A DNA stretch of 64,000 nt from Pedobacter psychroterrae (GTDB lineage: Bacteria; Bacteroidota; Bacteroidia; Sphingobacteriales; Sphingobacteriaceae): assembly GCF_004331695.1 (NCBI RefSeq), contig NZ_SJSL01000001.1, positions 1,426,001-1,490,000 of the forward strand, read 5' to 3'. A program made the translations under genes and the position numbers. Shown piece by piece: positions 1 to 9,371 of the stretch (its first letter is position 1; each line of letters opens with the position of its first letter). Below the pieces are notes generated by a model. The model saw only the letters and a program-made list of their open reading frames with translations, ran no database searches and was not told the DNA's origin.

Positions 1-2
1 AT

Positions 3-701
3 GTAAAAGCGGGGGTGGTTTATGTAGCTATCATGGGCAACAGTTCCGATGCAAAAGATGGGATAGGTGGTATTGGTAAGCTAGGACTGGACGGTAAGGT
101 GATTAACCTGGATTGGGTAAGCGGGCTTAATTCTCCGAAGGGCATGGCTATTTATAAAAATAAAATGTATGTGGCTGATGTTACCGATGTGGTGGTAATA
201 GATATTCCGGGAGGCAAGGTAGAGCGTACCATCCCGATTGCAGGTGCTGCCTTTTTAAATGACGCAACGGTAAGCGACAAAGGAGTGGTTTACGTTTCTG
301 ATTCCAGAACAAAGAAAATCCACAGGATCATAGATAACAAAGAGGAAGTCTATATGGAAAACATCGACGGCATAAACGGACTTAAAGCGGTGGGTGATCA
401 TTTATATATTGCAGGTGGAGGTAAAAAGCTGTTGAAGGCAGATGGTGCAAAGAACCTGGTCAATGTAGCGAGTATGCCTCAGGGTGGAGACGGAATAGAG
501 CCGATAGGAAATGGGGATTTTCTATTTTCTGCCTGGGGAGGATATATTTATTATGTGTACGCAGACGGTAGAAGCGAAATATTGTTAGATACCCATCTGG
601 AAAAGATTAATACCGCTGATATAGGATATGATCCGGCGAAACGCATTGTTTATATTCCTACGTTCTTCAAGAAAAGCGTAATGGCATACCAGCTTAAATA
701 G
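3..701 (+). CDS. SMP-30/gluconolactonase-like beta-propeller protein, 5' end outside window
   Basis: The reading frame is open to the left edge (in-frame codons before the first GTG at 15 read V-K-A-G), so the N-terminus is missing. The visible 230 or so residues are repeated four-stranded units typical of an SMP-30/NHL-type propeller: short GxxVYVAD-like strands (KMYVADVTDVVVID, GVVYVSDSRTKKIHRI, HLYIAGGGK). Such proteins are often periplasmic and bind or hydrolyse lactones or sugars, but no catalytic residues can be assigned here. It ends with a hairpin that contains the stop codon. Family call is moderate; substrate unknown. Confidence 0.6.
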   Translation, partial: VKAGVVYVAIMGNSSDAKDGIGGIGKLGLDGKVINLDWVSGLNSPKGMAIYKNKMYVADVTDVVVIDIPGGKVERTIPIAGAAFLNDATVSDKGVVYVSDSRTKKIHRIIDNKEEVYMENIDGINGLKAVGDHLYIAGGGKKLLKADGAKNLVNVASMPQGGDGIEPIGNGDFLFSAWGGYIYYVYADGRSEILLDTHLEKINTADIGYDPAKRIVYIPTFFKKSVMAYQLK

Positions 702-712
702 CGGTATGCCAT
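681..712 (+). terminator. Hairpin spanning the stop codon of the propeller gene
   Basis: A perfect 10-bp inverted repeat (ATGGCATACC / GGTATGCCAT) with a 12-base loop that holds the TAG stop at 699-701. There is no strong U-run after it, so it may be a weak terminator or an mRNA 3'-end stabiliser. Confidence 0.5.
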
Positions 713-786
713 TGCATTAAGGTTTTACCGCTACCTGTATCCCCTCAGAATGGGTGCTAAAGATTAAGAATAATATTTACGATTGA

Positions 787-1998
787 TCATTGTCTTGCTG
801 TTTGTTTATATACCCTCACATAATCTACCAGCATCATCGAGGGGTTAGGGGTTTTATCTATAGGCCAGCCCGATCCGAGTGCCAGGTCGATCAATACATA
901 CATCGGCTCATTTGCTTCGGCTGGCGTTGGCTTGCGCCAGAGTTCCTTGCCGTCAAAGTACCAGATCATTTCGTTCTTTGTCCATAAGAAGCCATAGGTA
1001 TGAAATTGTGTCGTCATGTCTTCTACTCTAAAATTGTCGCCCACACCTTTATGCCGCCTGTCTGGGTACCACCAATGCAAAGCGGTATGTAATATTCCGG
1101 GCCATTGGCCATATTGTTCAACAATATCAACCTCAAAACCCATTTTTGCACGCGGCGACTTGAGCAACCAAAATGCTGGCCATGTACCGGGGCCGGCCGG
1201 AAGCTTTGCCCGCATCTCAAAATACCCGTATAATTGCGAAAAACCGTTATCGGCCGTATCCAGCGAAGATAAAAGGCCCGATTTCCACTTGTTTGCTTCG
1301 TTTTTTGCGGTGATAGTTAAAATGCCGTTTTTAATGGAAAATGGAAATCCATCCTTCGGATCGCTAAACTGTGCGTCACCAAAATCTCCGCCATACGGTG
1401 TATGTGCTATCCATTTGGTTCCGGGACCCAATGCGGAAACATCCAGCGGTCCATTAAACTCATCCTGAAAGGTAATTTTATAACCTTTAAGATCAAGTGT
1501 CGCTTTTTTATCAGATGCCAGCGGGGGTACAGGTGCGGTCGGGTCTATGGAAAATTTACCGATCTCGTATCCCAGGCCCGGCACCGCCTTTACGCCCGGA
1601 CCGGCATTAAGCTGATGCCTGTCGGTTTTATGGTATAAACCGGCAATGATAATATAGGTGCCGGTTTTCAGCGAATCGGGCACAAAAACAGTTTGTGTAT
1701 AACTGAACCTGCCCGACCAGGTTGAGGTTTCGGTAGGAAAAGGAGGTTCATGATCATTTTGAAATACAGTGGCGCCAGATGCGTCCTTAATATGTACCCA
1801 AACGCTGTAGTTTTTATCCATCGGCACAGCGTCCCAGTTATAGGTGATCTTCAGATCCTGGCCCGGACGGGAAACTTTAGGTGATACACCCGCGGGCAAA
1901 ATGGTAGGTATATCATCACGATTAATCGCAACCATCCCAAGGAACAATATTATAAAAGCAGACGCGAATATTGTTGATATTCTGTTGATTATGGTCAT
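787..1998 (-). CDS. Glycoside hydrolase family 16 (laminarinase/beta-glucanase-type) protein
   Basis: 403 residues. Residues 9-24 are hydrophobic (signal anchor or signal peptide), 35-150 look like an extra beta-sandwich domain, and 172-400 form the GH16 jelly roll. The GH16 signature ExDxxE is present as E289-V-D291-I-V-E294; by family knowledge E289 is the nucleophile and E294 the acid/base. The signature has the extra residue (ExDxxE) seen in laminarinases and agarases rather than the lichenase ExDxE form, so hydrolysis of beta-1,3(-1,4)-glucan is likely. It is probably exported to the periplasm or cell surface. It stands alone, with no SusC/D pair nearby. The likely promoter -7 box TATATTTG is at 2034-2041, giving a leader of about 30 bases. 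Confidence 0.9.
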   Translation of the reverse strand: MTIINRISTIFASAFIILFLGMVAINRDDIPTILPAGVSPKVSRPGQDLKITYNWDAVPMDKNYSVWVHIKDASGATVFQNDHEPPFPTETSTWSGRFSYTQTVFVPDSLKTGTYIIIAGLYHKTDRHQLNAGPGVKAVPGLGYEIGKFSIDPTAPVPPLASDKKATLDLKGYKITFQDEFNGPLDVSALGPGTKWIAHTPYGGDFGDAQFSDPKDGFPFSIKNGILTITAKNEANKWKSGLLSSLDTADNGFSQLYGYFEMRAKLPAGPGTWPAFWLLKSPRAKMGFEVDIVEQYGQWPGILHTALHWWYPDRRHKGVGDNFRVEDMTTQFHTYGFLWTKNEMIWYFDGKELWRKPTPAEANEPMYVLIDLALGSGWPIDKTPNPSMMLVDYVRVYKQTARQ

Positions 1999-2033
1999 GT
2001 ATGATGATTTATTTCAACCTGTTACTAATCTAA

Positions 2034-2041
2034 CAAATATA
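2034..2041 (-). promoter_or_regulatory. Bacteroidetes -7 box (TATATTTG) for the GH16 gene
   Basis: Matches TAnnTTTG on the minus strand, 35 bases before the ATG. No clear TTTG was picked out at the -33 position. Confidence 0.5.
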
Positions 2042-2095
2042 GTACATATTCTTGCAGAGATACACAAAGTGGATACACAGGGAATTCCGAGGGCA

Positions 2096-2133
2096 AAAAA
2101 AATGGACAACTTCGGATTTAATGAAGTTGTCCA
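2096..2133 (-). terminator. Rho-independent terminator after the tRNA-Val pair
   Basis: Perfect 11-bp stem (2103-2113 with 2123-2133, TGGACAACTTC / GAAGTTGTCCA) and 9-base loop, followed on the minus strand by a run of U residues (A-run at 2096-2102 on the plus strand). It ends the leftward tRNA transcript. Confidence 0.85.
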
Positions 2134-2139
2134 CTTTGG

Positions 2140-2214
2140 TGGGAGATACTGGGTTCGAACCAGTGACCCCCTGCTTGTAAGGCAGGTGCTCTGAACCAGC
2201 TGAGCTAATCTCCC
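2140..2214 (-). tRNA. tRNA-Val (anticodon TAC), copy 2 of a tandem pair
   Basis: Full cloverleaf: acceptor GGGAGAT pairs with ATCTCCC, D-arm GCTC/GAGC, anticodon stem CCTGC/GCAGG around loop CTTACAA (anticodon TAC), T-arm ACTGG-TTCGAAC-CCAGT, discriminator A. CCA follows the discriminator in the DNA (2137-2139), but the twin copy lacks it, so this is probably chance. Decodes GUA and other Val codons. Confidence 0.97.
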
Positions 2215-2258
2215 CTTGGTTCTGCTTTTTTTATTTAAAACAGTTAAGCGCTGTTTTG

Positions 2259-2333
2259 TGGGAGATACTGGGTTCGAACCAGTGACCCCCTGCTTGTAAG
2301 GCAGGTGCTCTGAACCAGCTGAGCTAATCTCCC
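2259..2333 (-). tRNA. tRNA-Val (anticodon TAC), copy 1 of a tandem pair
   Basis: Identical in sequence over 75 bases to the copy at 2140-2214 and 44 bases upstream of it in transcription order; the two are likely cut from one precursor. CCA is not encoded here, so it must be added by CCA-adding enzyme. Confidence 0.97.
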
Positions 2334-2413
2334 CTTGGTTCTTTTTTTGCCCTAAATGTTAGGGAGTGCAAATATACACCTCTAATTTAAATCTCCAAAA
2401 CTTTTATAAGATT

Positions 2414-3139
2414 TTAAGAAAGTACTTCTTCTAATACTTGATGTGAATGGATTTCTCCAAACGAGGCTGTGTGTAAGGTGTAGTAAATCAGTATTTTATC
2501 TAATACCAGCCTTCTTGTTTTATTTTCCGCTTTTATTTCATTTATTTTTTCAAATGGAGAGGTATAGAGTCCGATGAACAAAGAAGCGTCGTCCTTATAG
2601 AGAAAATAGGGATGTATCGGCATCCGGGATTTAAACTCCCCTTCCTGCAAATCAAAACAAAGATGGTCACTATTTAAGTTAGTATTTGGGGCAAAGCCTA
2701 GAAAGCGACTTAATTTAAGTAAAAAAGCCAGGTGAAAATTAATGTTCCCATCGGCACATTCGTCGAACCAGCAAATTGAGCTGAATATGAATTCAAACAG
2801 GTGCTCATCTGCCATCTGTTGCCTGATGCTCTTATACAGAACTTCGTTTAAAAACAGGATAATTGTCCGTTTTGTAATGTCATAAGGAATACTTCGAAAA
2901 ACAGGTGAAGGTCTTAGTTCAGATACCCGCTGAATGTTTCCATTAGCTTTGTGATAAACTACCATGTCTACTAAATGTAATGGCTGCAGCATATTCATGC
3001 TGATCTTGGCCCGTGGTTTTTTTACCCCATTGATCAAATAGGACTGGATACCAAATTTCTCAGTAAAAATTTGTACTACAACGCTGCTTTCACTGTACAG
3101 AGTTGTTTTAAGTACTATACCTCTGGTCTTATGCAGCAT
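2414..3139 (-). CDS. recO: DNA repair protein RecO
   Basis: 241 residues, the normal RecO length. The N-terminus (TRGIVLKTTLYSESSVVVQIFT) is the OB-fold start shared by RecO proteins; the rest is the helical C-domain. RecO works with RecR to load RecA on SSB-coated ssDNA at gaps (RecF pathway; recF is also in this window at 60.5 kb). The four-cysteine zinc site found in many RecO proteins is not evident. The start overlaps the end of the upstream dgkA-like gene by 11 bases, so the two are co-transcribed and probably translationally coupled. Confidence 0.93.
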   Translation of the reverse strand: MLHKTRGIVLKTTLYSESSVVVQIFTEKFGIQSYLINGVKKPRAKISMNMLQPLHLVDMVVYHKANGNIQRVSELRPSPVFRSIPYDITKRTIILFLNEVLYKSIRQQMADEHLFEFIFSSICWFDECADGNINFHLAFLLKLSRFLGFAPNTNLNSDHLCFDLQEGEFKSRMPIHPYFLYKDDASLFIGLYTSPFEKINEIKAENKTRRLVLDKILIYYTLHTASFGEIHSHQVLEEVLS

Positions 3140-3491
3140 AAAATATCTTTGGAATAAAAATGATCATACCAATGATCAGCGCAATGAATGCAGCAAATAA
3201 TACTGCTGAGGCTGACACATCCTTTACTATTTTAGCTTTTTCATGATGCGATGGTGATACGAAATCAACCAGTACCTCTATCGCAGTATTTACCAGTTCT
3301 GTAATGAAAACAATGCCCACTGCCATTATCAGCCAAAGCGATTCTTGAGTCGTAACCTCCAGATACCAGCCGGCCGCAACCACTAAAAGCAATGCAATTA
3401 TGTGCAACTTAAAATTGAGCTGCGTTTTAAATGCATAGGCAATGCCGGAAAATGCATAACCAAAGCTTTTAAAAAATCTTCGCATGGCCAT
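3129..3491 (-). CDS. dgkA: Diacylglycerol kinase/undecaprenol kinase family membrane protein
   Basis: About 120 residues with three membrane segments, the size of DgkA/UdpK enzymes. The family signature ELVNTAIEVLVD (nucleotide/Mg2+ site, including the ExxNTAIE motif) is intact, followed by KDVSASAV. These enzymes phosphorylate a membrane lipid alcohol (undecaprenol in most Gram-positive bacteria, diacylglycerol in E. coli); the substrate here cannot be decided from sequence. ATG at 3491 is chosen over an upstream in-frame TTG at 3494; an internal ATG at 3485 is also possible. First gene of an operon with recO. Confidence 0.88.
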   Translation of the reverse strand: MAMRRFFKSFGYAFSGIAYAFKTQLNFKLHIIALLLVVAAGWYLEVTTQESLWLIMAVGIVFITELVNTAIEVLVDFVSPSHHEKAKIVKDVSASAVLFAAFIALIIGMIIFIPKIFYAA

Positions 3492-3563
3492 CAAACAGAG
3501 TTACATTCATTATACAAATTACGACATGCTTTCTTATATATCCAATTGTTTGCGCAGAACCCT

Positions 3564-3571
3564 TACCTTTG
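3564..3571 (+). promoter_or_regulatory. -7 box (TACCTTTG) for rlmF
   Basis: Exact TAnnTTTG, 15 bases before the ATG. TTTG occurs upstream at 3549-3552 but the spacing (11) is short for a -33 box. Confidence 0.55.
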
Positions 3572-3586
3572 GCTAATTTTTAAGTA

Positions 3587-4537
3587 ATGTCTGAAGAAAA
3601 AACCTCCCTTCATCCAAGAAATAAGCACCGGTTCAGGTATGATTTTCCTATACTGATCAAATCTCAGCCTGAATTGAATGATTTCGTATTCGTCAATCCT
3701 TACGGTGATCAGAGTGTGGATTTTTCTGATCCTGGAGCAGTGAAGATGCTCAACAAGGCCTTACTTAAACATTTTTATGGTATAGCCCATTGGGATATAC
3801 CAGTCAACTACCTATGTCCCCCAATTCCCGGAAGGGCCGACTATATCCACTATGTGGCAGATTTGCTGGCGACTTCCAATAAGGGAAAAATACCCGGGGG
3901 GAAGTCGGTAAAAGGGATTGATGTTGGGGTAGGTGCCAATTGTGTATACCCGATTATCGGGCATCAGGAATATGGGTGGAGTTTCCTGGGTTCTGATATT
4001 GATCCTCTTGCCATCAAGTCAGCAAGAGCAATAGCTGCGGCCAATTCCACGCTCAGTACTGCGATCAGTTGCAGGCAGCAGCACAATAAGCAACATATCT
4101 TTACCGGAATCATAAAGCCAGGTGAACAATATGACTTTGCTGTCTGCAATCCGCCTTTCCATTCTTCAGCAGAGGAAGCAAAGGCGGGCACAGACAGAAA
4201 GCTCAGAAACCTGGGAAAAAACAAGGGCAGGTCTGCTACGCTCAACTTTGGCGGCAAGGATACCGAACTTTGGTATGATGGCGGTGAAGCGGCATTTATC
4301 CGGAATATGGTTATGGAGAGTAAAACGTATGCACAGCAATGTCTTTGGTTTACAACGCTCGTTTCCAAAAGCCAAAATCTGCCTTATGTCAATACCATGT
4401 TGACCGTGGGGGTAAAAGCAACTGAGGTCCGGACCATTGAAATGGCCCAGGGACAGAAGATCAGCCGTTTTGTAGCATGGACTTTTTTGTCTCCGGAAGA
4501 ACAGTTTGCATGGGCACAAAAAAGGTGGAATTTTTAA
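3587..4537 (+). CDS. rlmF: 23S rRNA (adenine(1618)-N(6))-methyltransferase RlmF
   Basis: 316 residues. SAM-binding motif I is [14 protein letters not shown] at about 110-123 and the N6-adenine methyltransferase motif NPPF (NPPFHSS) is at 188-194, both as in RlmF/YbiN. The family methylates A1618 of 23S rRNA. The length and the long conserved N-terminus ([12 protein letters not shown]) agree. A -7 box TACCTTTG lies at 3564-3571. It is divergent from the dgkA-recO operon. Confidence 0.94.
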   Translation: MSEEKTSLHPRNKHRFRYDFPILIKSQPELNDFVFVNPYGDQSVDFSDPGAVKMLNKALLKHFYGIAHWDIPVNYLCPPIPGRADYIHYVADLLATSNKGKIPGGKSVKGIDVGVGANCVYPIIGHQEYGWSFLGSDIDPLAIKSARAIAAANSTLSTAISCRQQHNKQHIFTGIIKPGEQYDFAVCNPPFHSSAEEAKAGTDRKLRNLGKNKGRSATLNFGGKDTELWYDGGEAAFIRNMVMESKTYAQQCLWFTTLVSKSQNLPYVNTMLTVGVKATEVRTIEMAQGQKISRFVAWTFLSPEEQFAWAQKRWNF

Positions 4538-4635
4538 TGTAAAAATGTTGTATTTTTATAAGGCGATAGGGTAGATCATATCCAAATCTTTCGCTAAAGG
4601 GACACATGGCAAATATATTCAGTTAAAATAACTTT

Positions 4636-7314
4636 ATGAAAGGGGCAGGAAGGGTTTTCATATTGGTGTTTGTTTTGCTGCTGACAAAAATTAGCGGCTA
4701 TTCGCAGAATATTTCTAATGAAGGGACTGAGTTTTGGGTGGTATTTCCTACACATGATCCTACTAATCAGGTAGATCTTGCTAATATCAGGATCTATATT
4801 ACTTCTAAAACAAATTCCAGCGGAACTGTCGTTTGTGGCACATTTAGTAGGCCTTTTACAGCGCGGCCAAACCAAGTTGAGGAAATTCTCGTGCCCAGGT
4901 TTGAAGCATATATAGATGCCAATCAGCGAAATAGTGTATTAAACAATAAGGCCATTCGAATAAAAGTCAACGATGGCGAAGGCAAAATAGCCGTATATGC
5001 GCATATCTATGCCGGCCGGCGTTCTGCCGCTTCGCTCGTTTTGCCTGTGGAATCTTTGGGACAGAAATACCATTCAATGAATTACACACAGGATGTTAAC
5101 GGGCATAATTTTTTGGTGCTTGCCGCTACCGAGCCTAATACGCAATTGCTCATTCACCATGGCAACCAACCAATATCAGTTACGCTTGAAAAAGCAGGGG
5201 ATGTATATGAGTATATGCCTGGAAATGGTACGGATCTCACTGGCGTATATGTAGAAATTGATCCGGCTTCTCCGGATAATTGTAATAAACGCTTTGCGGT
5301 ATTCTCAGGAAGTACTTCCAATACAATAGGCTCCTGCAACCGGCCCTCCAGAGATCCGCTTTTTCAGCAGCTTTATCCAGTCAGCAGTTGGGGTAAGACC
5401 TATGGGATAATCCCTTTTTTTAATCGCAGGCATATCATTAGGATTGTAGCACAGGAAGACAATACTAAGGTTCAGTTTAATGGGCAGTCGATCAATTTAA
5501 ACAATGGGCAGTATTATGAAAGCGCGCAGCTATCAGGTGCGGGGTTTGTTAGTGCAGATAAAAATATCAGTGTCGCTCAATACTCACTTACTCAGTCCTG
5601 TTCAGGAATTAACGGTGAGGAGCTGTTGGGCGATCCGGAAATGGTGTTGCTCAATCCTATAGAATTTAATATCAAGGCAGTAACACTCTTTTCTTCCACT
5701 GCTCAGGACATACGGGAAAGATATATCAATGTATGCATGAAGACCAATGCCACCGGATCGTTTAGAATAAATGGACAGCAGATCGGGATCAACTGGACGG
5801 TAATTTCTTCAAACCCTGAATATTCCTTTATGCAGCTAAGGATCTTTGATACGAATTCTACGCTTTCTGCTAATGAAGGGTTCAATGCCATAGCTTACGG
5901 TTTTGGTACAACAGAGTCCTACGCCTATTCTGCCGGCACTACGCTCGCTGCAAATAACTACCTCCGTATAAAGAACAGGCTTACCAATTTGGAATCAGAA
6001 AATGCCTGTATAGATCAAAGTTCTGATTTTAAAATATTCTTGCCAGCTCCGGCCGAAGAGATTACCTGGTTGCTGGATAATGAACCACCAGTAAACGGTT
6101 CCATCACACCTACAGATATCCTCACCGATGCTTCAGGCATCAAGACCTATGAATATACCTATGTCTATGGAAAAATATTTTCAGAATTAAGACAGCACAA
6201 TATGGTGGTAAAGGTCAAATTGCCTACTATCGGTAGCTGTATAGGTAATGAATATATTTATAATTACACCTTTGATGTAGAACCTATCCCTGTAGCGGAT
6301 TTTAGCTTTACCAATTTGGGTTGTGAATTTGACGGCACCACTTTTACAGATCTGAGCGATTCAAAATTATTAACCAAGCCAATCGGAAAGTGGTTATGGG
6401 ATTTTGGTGATGGAAGCAACCCGGTTTACGATAAAAACCCTGTTCATAAATTTCCCACGACTGGTTCCTACGAAGTAAAACTTTCTGTCGCAACAGCGGA
6501 TGGTTGCATGTCTGAGGTATGGACTAAAATTGTTAAAGTTACCCTGGTTCCATCGCCTGTAGTAGTTTTTGATCCCATACCTAAAGTTTGTGTCAACGGG
6601 GGGCTGTTCACCGTAAAGACTGCGCGTGAAACAAAGGGAGTCAACGGCGCGGGGCAATATTCCGGACCTGGGATAACACCTGATGGTGTGTTTGATCCGA
6701 AGATTGCCGGCGTGGGTATCCACGAAATCACTTATACATACATAGGTGATCAGATTACTGAAGGAAAGACTTTTTGCCAGGACATAAAAAAACAAACAAT
6801 CACGGTAACTCCTATACCTGTCGTTGAGTTAGAGAAGGACTTTTACATTCTTGTAGATGGGGCCAAGGCTTTCAATGCCAGGACTTCCGGTCCTCCGGCT
6901 GCTTACAAATGGGCACCTGCTACCGGACTCGATCGTGATGATGTATTAAACCCCGTGATTAAAGGAGAAGTAGACCGTGTCTATACGTTAACAGCAACTA
7001 CGGCAGAGGGATGTATCACCATCGATACCATTACTGTACATGTCCTTGACGGAATAAAAGTTACAAATGCGTTCAGTCCCAATGGAGATGGGATCAATGA
7101 TGTATGGAAAATTGAATACATTGACAGCTACCCGAATGCTACAGTACAAATTTTTAACCGATATGGGGCAATCGTTTTTTCAAGTAAGGGATATGCGATG
7201 CCATTTGATGGTAAATACCAAAATAAGGACCTGGCTACAGAGACGTATTTCTACGTGATAGATCCGGGAAATGGCAAAGCAAGAAAAACTGGCTCACTAA
7301 GTATCATCAGGTAA
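4636..7314 (+). CDS. Secreted PKD-domain protein with T9SS type B (gliding-motility-type) C-terminal sorting domain
   Basis: 892 residues. Residues 1-23 are a signal peptide (ends SGYSQ). The N-terminal half begins GTEFWVVFPTHD, resembling the IgGFc-binding-type N-domain common in large Bacteroidetes surface proteins. A PKD domain lies at about 555-635 (WLWDFGDG near 586). The C-terminus from about 809 is the conserved T9SS type B tail (AFSPNGDGIND at 812-822, then IFNRYG). By family knowledge this tail directs export through the type IX system to the cell surface. Role is unknown; adhesion or matrix binding is plausible. It ends one base before the stop of the convergent DUF2130 gene. Confidence 0.9.
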   Translation: MKGAGRVFILVFVLLLTKISGYSQNISNEGTEFWVVFPTHDPTNQVDLANIRIYITSKTNSSGTVVCGTFSRPFTARPNQVEEILVPRFEAYIDANQRNSVLNNKAIRIKVNDGEGKIAVYAHIYAGRRSAASLVLPVESLGQKYHSMNYTQDVNGHNFLVLAATEPNTQLLIHHGNQPISVTLEKAGDVYEYMPGNGTDLTGVYVEIDPASPDNCNKRFAVFSGSTSNTIGSCNRPSRDPLFQQLYPVSSWGKTYGIIPFFNRRHIIRIVAQEDNTKVQFNGQSINLNNGQYYESAQLSGAGFVSADKNISVAQYSLTQSCSGINGEELLGDPEMVLLNPIEFNIKAVTLFSSTAQDIRERYINVCMKTNATGSFRINGQQIGINWTVISSNPEYSFMQLRIFDTNSTLSANEGFNAIAYGFGTTESYAYSAGTTLAANNYLRIKNRLTNLESENACIDQSSDFKIFLPAPAEEITWLLDNEPPVNGSITPTDILTDASGIKTYEYTYVYGKIFSELRQHNMVVKVKLPTIGSCIGNEYIYNYTFDVEPIPVADFSFTNLGCEFDGTTFTDLSDSKLLTKPIGKWLWDFGDGSNPVYDKNPVHKFPTTGSYEVKLSVATADGCMSEVWTKIVKVTLVPSPVVVFDPIPKVCVNGGLFTVKTARETKGVNGAGQYSGPGITPDGVFDPKIAGVGIHEITYTYIGDQITEGKTFCQDIKKQTITVTPIPVVELEKDFYILVDGAKAFNARTSGPPAAYKWAPATGLDRDDVLNPVIKGEVDRVYTLTATTAEGCITIDTITVHVLDGIKVTNAFSPNGDGINDVWKIEYIDSYPNATVQIFNRYGAIVFSSKGYAMPFDGKYQNKDLATETYFYVIDPGNGKARKTGSLSIIR

Positions 7315-8598
7315 CTATTCGAGCAATAAAGCATCATCATCATCCGTCAGACTTAATTGTATGCTGTCCGTACCTGCTATGCCTTCTATCGAGCCCCTGA
7401 TGTGTGCTGCATTCAGCATTACTTTCTCCAGTTGCTTTTCTCTTGCTTTCCACAGCTTTTCCATAGCATCACGCTCCCTCTGGATGGAGAGTTTCATGCT
7501 CATAAAACCTTCTCTTATCGCCTTCCATTGTTCAGAAAATTCATTGCTGGTCAGATAATCATAGAGCATATGCATCTTGTCGCCCCTGTTTTCCTGGGAT
7601 TTTCCGGCGCCGTACAGCTTCACGATCCCATCTCTAAGGATATAAGAAACTGCCTTGACTTCATCAAAGGAACAGATCCATACCCCATCCCGTTCTCCAA
7701 AACAATCCATGCCCTTGGGATAACACTGCGTTACAATCACCGCTACATCAACGCCCATACTGCGCATGTCCTTTTTTAGCTTTTCAATCCATTCCATGGA
7801 AAAGTCTTTGGTGCGCTTGCTTTCATAAATGATCTTGCCGCATTCCTGCCCAAACTGGTTGCGTACCAGGTGTACGCAATCAGCACCTCTTACACCCTTG
7901 CCTACTTCAGTGATCAGATCAAAAGGGAAGGTATTGCGCAGCAGCTCTTCCAGGATCAGCTCCTGTACCTCGCCCTGCAGTTGCATAGAGCCCTGTTCGG
8001 CTTTACGCTTCATTTCTTCAGCCAGTTTTTTCTGATCGTCCAGCTGCTTTTCCAGTTCTTTCACCCGCAACTGATGCTCGGTTTCTTTTATATTGTTCTT
8101 TTCTGCTTCCTGTTTCCTGATCTGCTCTACCATTTCCCCGCGTTGTTGCTGCAGTTTTCGCTCCAGCTGCAGTTCCATTTCGGCCTCTTTGTCTTTCATG
8201 GCCTGTTCCTTTTTCAGAAAATCCAGTTCTTTGGCTCTTGCAAGTCGCAATTTATCTTCATTTTCCTTATTGGAGCTGTCCAGCATCTTCAGTTTATTCT
8301 CGAAATCTGTAGCAATGCTTTTGCGCAGGCTTTCTTCCAGTGCAGTCTGCAGCTGTTTTTTTTCTTCAGCCAGTTTCTGCTCCCAGGCGGTATTCTGCCT
8401 CTTTTGCTGCTGCTCAAAGTCTAGCTCCTGTTGTTTTTGCTGGCTTATAAATTCCTGCTGTTTCTTTGCAAATTCCTCTTCTTTCTGCCTCGTAAAAGAA
8501 ACCATCTTCTCTCTCAGGTCCTTTTTATATTCCTCGGCCATAACCTCCTCAATAGGAAAACTATGGGCGCAATTGGGGCATTTTATTTCTGTAGACAT
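7315..8598 (-). CDS. DUF2130 family protein with N-terminal zinc knuckle and long coiled coil
   Basis: 427 residues. It starts with a CPNC pair (C7, C10), continues with about 180 residues of Glu/Lys/Gln-rich heptads predicted to be a coiled coil (about 25-205), and ends with the DUF2130 domain (VHLVRNQFGQECGKIIYESKRTK, then GVDVAVIVTQ). The core ESKR...D/E pattern and hydrophobic strands recall a restriction-endonuclease-like fold, which is inference only. Biochemical role unknown. A -7 box TATTTTTG is at 8639-8646. Confidence 0.88.
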   Translation of the reverse strand: MSTEIKCPNCAHSFPIEEVMAEEYKKDLREKMVSFTRQKEEEFAKKQQEFISQQKQQELDFEQQQKRQNTAWEQKLAEEKKQLQTALEESLRKSIATDFENKLKMLDSSNKENEDKLRLARAKELDFLKKEQAMKDKEAEMELQLERKLQQQRGEMVEQIRKQEAEKNNIKETEHQLRVKELEKQLDDQKKLAEEMKRKAEQGSMQLQGEVQELILEELLRNTFPFDLITEVGKGVRGADCVHLVRNQFGQECGKIIYESKRTKDFSMEWIEKLKKDMRSMGVDVAVIVTQCYPKGMDCFGERDGVWICSFDEVKAVSYILRDGIVKLYGAGKSQENRGDKMHMLYDYLTSNEFSEQWKAIREGFMSMKLSIQRERDAMEKLWKAREKQLEKVMLNAAHIRGSIEGIAGTDSIQLSLTDDDDALLLE

Positions 8599-8638
8599 AT
8601 TTGCGGTGTTAAAAGAATCGGATAAAGCGGGCGTAATA

Positions 8639-8646
8639 CAAAAATA
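8639..8646 (-). promoter_or_regulatory. -7 box (TATTTTTG) for the DUF2130 gene
   Basis: Exact TAnnTTTG on the minus strand, 40 bases before the ATG; it sits just beyond the stop codon of the upstream regulator gene, arguing that the two are separate transcripts. Confidence 0.5.
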
Positions 8647-8649
8647 CGA

Positions 8650-9312
8650 TTATCTCTGTACAAATAAACTTTCTGCAAATTTCATGGATACACTCCTTGG
8701 GTCTGCATCTTCAATCTGAATGTTTAGTGAGCCATCAAAGGCAATCACTTCAATCACACTAAGGTTTGTGCCAATGGTAATATGGAGCTTTTCGAGATAC
8801 TGAAGGAACAGGGTAGAAGTATCCTTAATTGCCGCTACTTTACAGACATCACCGTTTTTTAGTTCAGATAACAGTGTTTTCGTAATCACCGGCATTTCGC
8901 CGTTCGCTTTAGGAATAGGATCCCCATGGGGGTCAAATTCCGGAAAATCAAGAAACTCTTCCAGCTTATCCACCAGCTTCGCCGATTGGATGTGCTCCAG
9001 TTGTTCCGCCACCTCATGTACCTCGTCCCAGCTAAAATCAAGCTTTTCATAGAGGAATGTCTCCCATAACCTGTGCTTTCTTAATATCGCTATTCCGCTT
9101 TTCCTGCCAATATCAGTAAGCAATATCTTACCGTATTTTTGATAGCTAACCAGGTTCTTTTCCTTCAGCTTTTTCAGCATATCAGTTGCTGTAGCAGGTT
9201 TTACGCCTAGGTAAGCCGCCATTTCGTTGGTGCCTGCCTCTGGTTTGTCCTCGTTCTGAAAGCTCAGTTTTAATAAAGCTTTAAGGTAGTTTTCTTCTGT
9301 ATAAGATAGCAT
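8650..9312 (-). CDS. DtxR/MntR-family metal-dependent transcriptional regulator
   Basis: About 220 residues in the DtxR order: winged HTH at the N-terminus (EMAAYLGVKPATATDMLKKL), metal/dimerisation domain with RHRLWE, a HEVAEQLEH metal-ligand helix and the DPHGDPIP signature, then a C-terminal FeoA/SH3-like domain. By family knowledge it represses uptake genes when bound to Fe2+ or Mn2+. It is divergent from a TonB-dependent receptor with a DtxR-like operator between them. The ATG at 9312 is chosen over the adjacent ATG at 9315 because it lies exactly 4 bases after the -7 box, as at other genes here. Which metal is sensed cannot be read from the sequence. Confidence 0.9.
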   Translation of the reverse strand: MLSYTEENYLKALLKLSFQNEDKPEAGTNEMAAYLGVKPATATDMLKKLKEKNLVSYQKYGKILLTDIGRKSGIAILRKHRLWETFLYEKLDFSWDEVHEVAEQLEHIQSAKLVDKLEEFLDFPEFDPHGDPIPKANGEMPVITKTLLSELKNGDVCKVAAIKDTSTLFLQYLEKLHITIGTNLSVIEVIAFDGSLNIQIEDADPRSVSMKFAESLFVQR

Positions 9313-9316
9313 CATA

Positions 9317-9324
9317 CAAACTTA
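9317..9324 (-). promoter_or_regulatory. -7 box (TAAGTTTG) for the DtxR-type regulator
   Basis: Exact TAnnTTTG, with 4 bases (TATG) before the ATG at 9312. Implies a leaderless or almost leaderless transcript. Confidence 0.55.
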
Positions 9325-9371
9325 ACTGAAATTGTCTTTTAAAACAACAAAATAATATATGTCAAATAATA

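Noticed and set aside
2137..2214. Encoded CCA on one tRNA-Val copy
   Set aside because: The twin copy lacks it, and three bases matching CCA can occur by chance; treated as incidental.
8093..8719. Open frame opposite the DUF2130 gene with Ser/Phe/Leu-rich translation
   Set aside because: It is the complement of a coiled-coil coding region; Glu/Lys codons read in reverse give Phe/Leu/Ser. No domain or start context.
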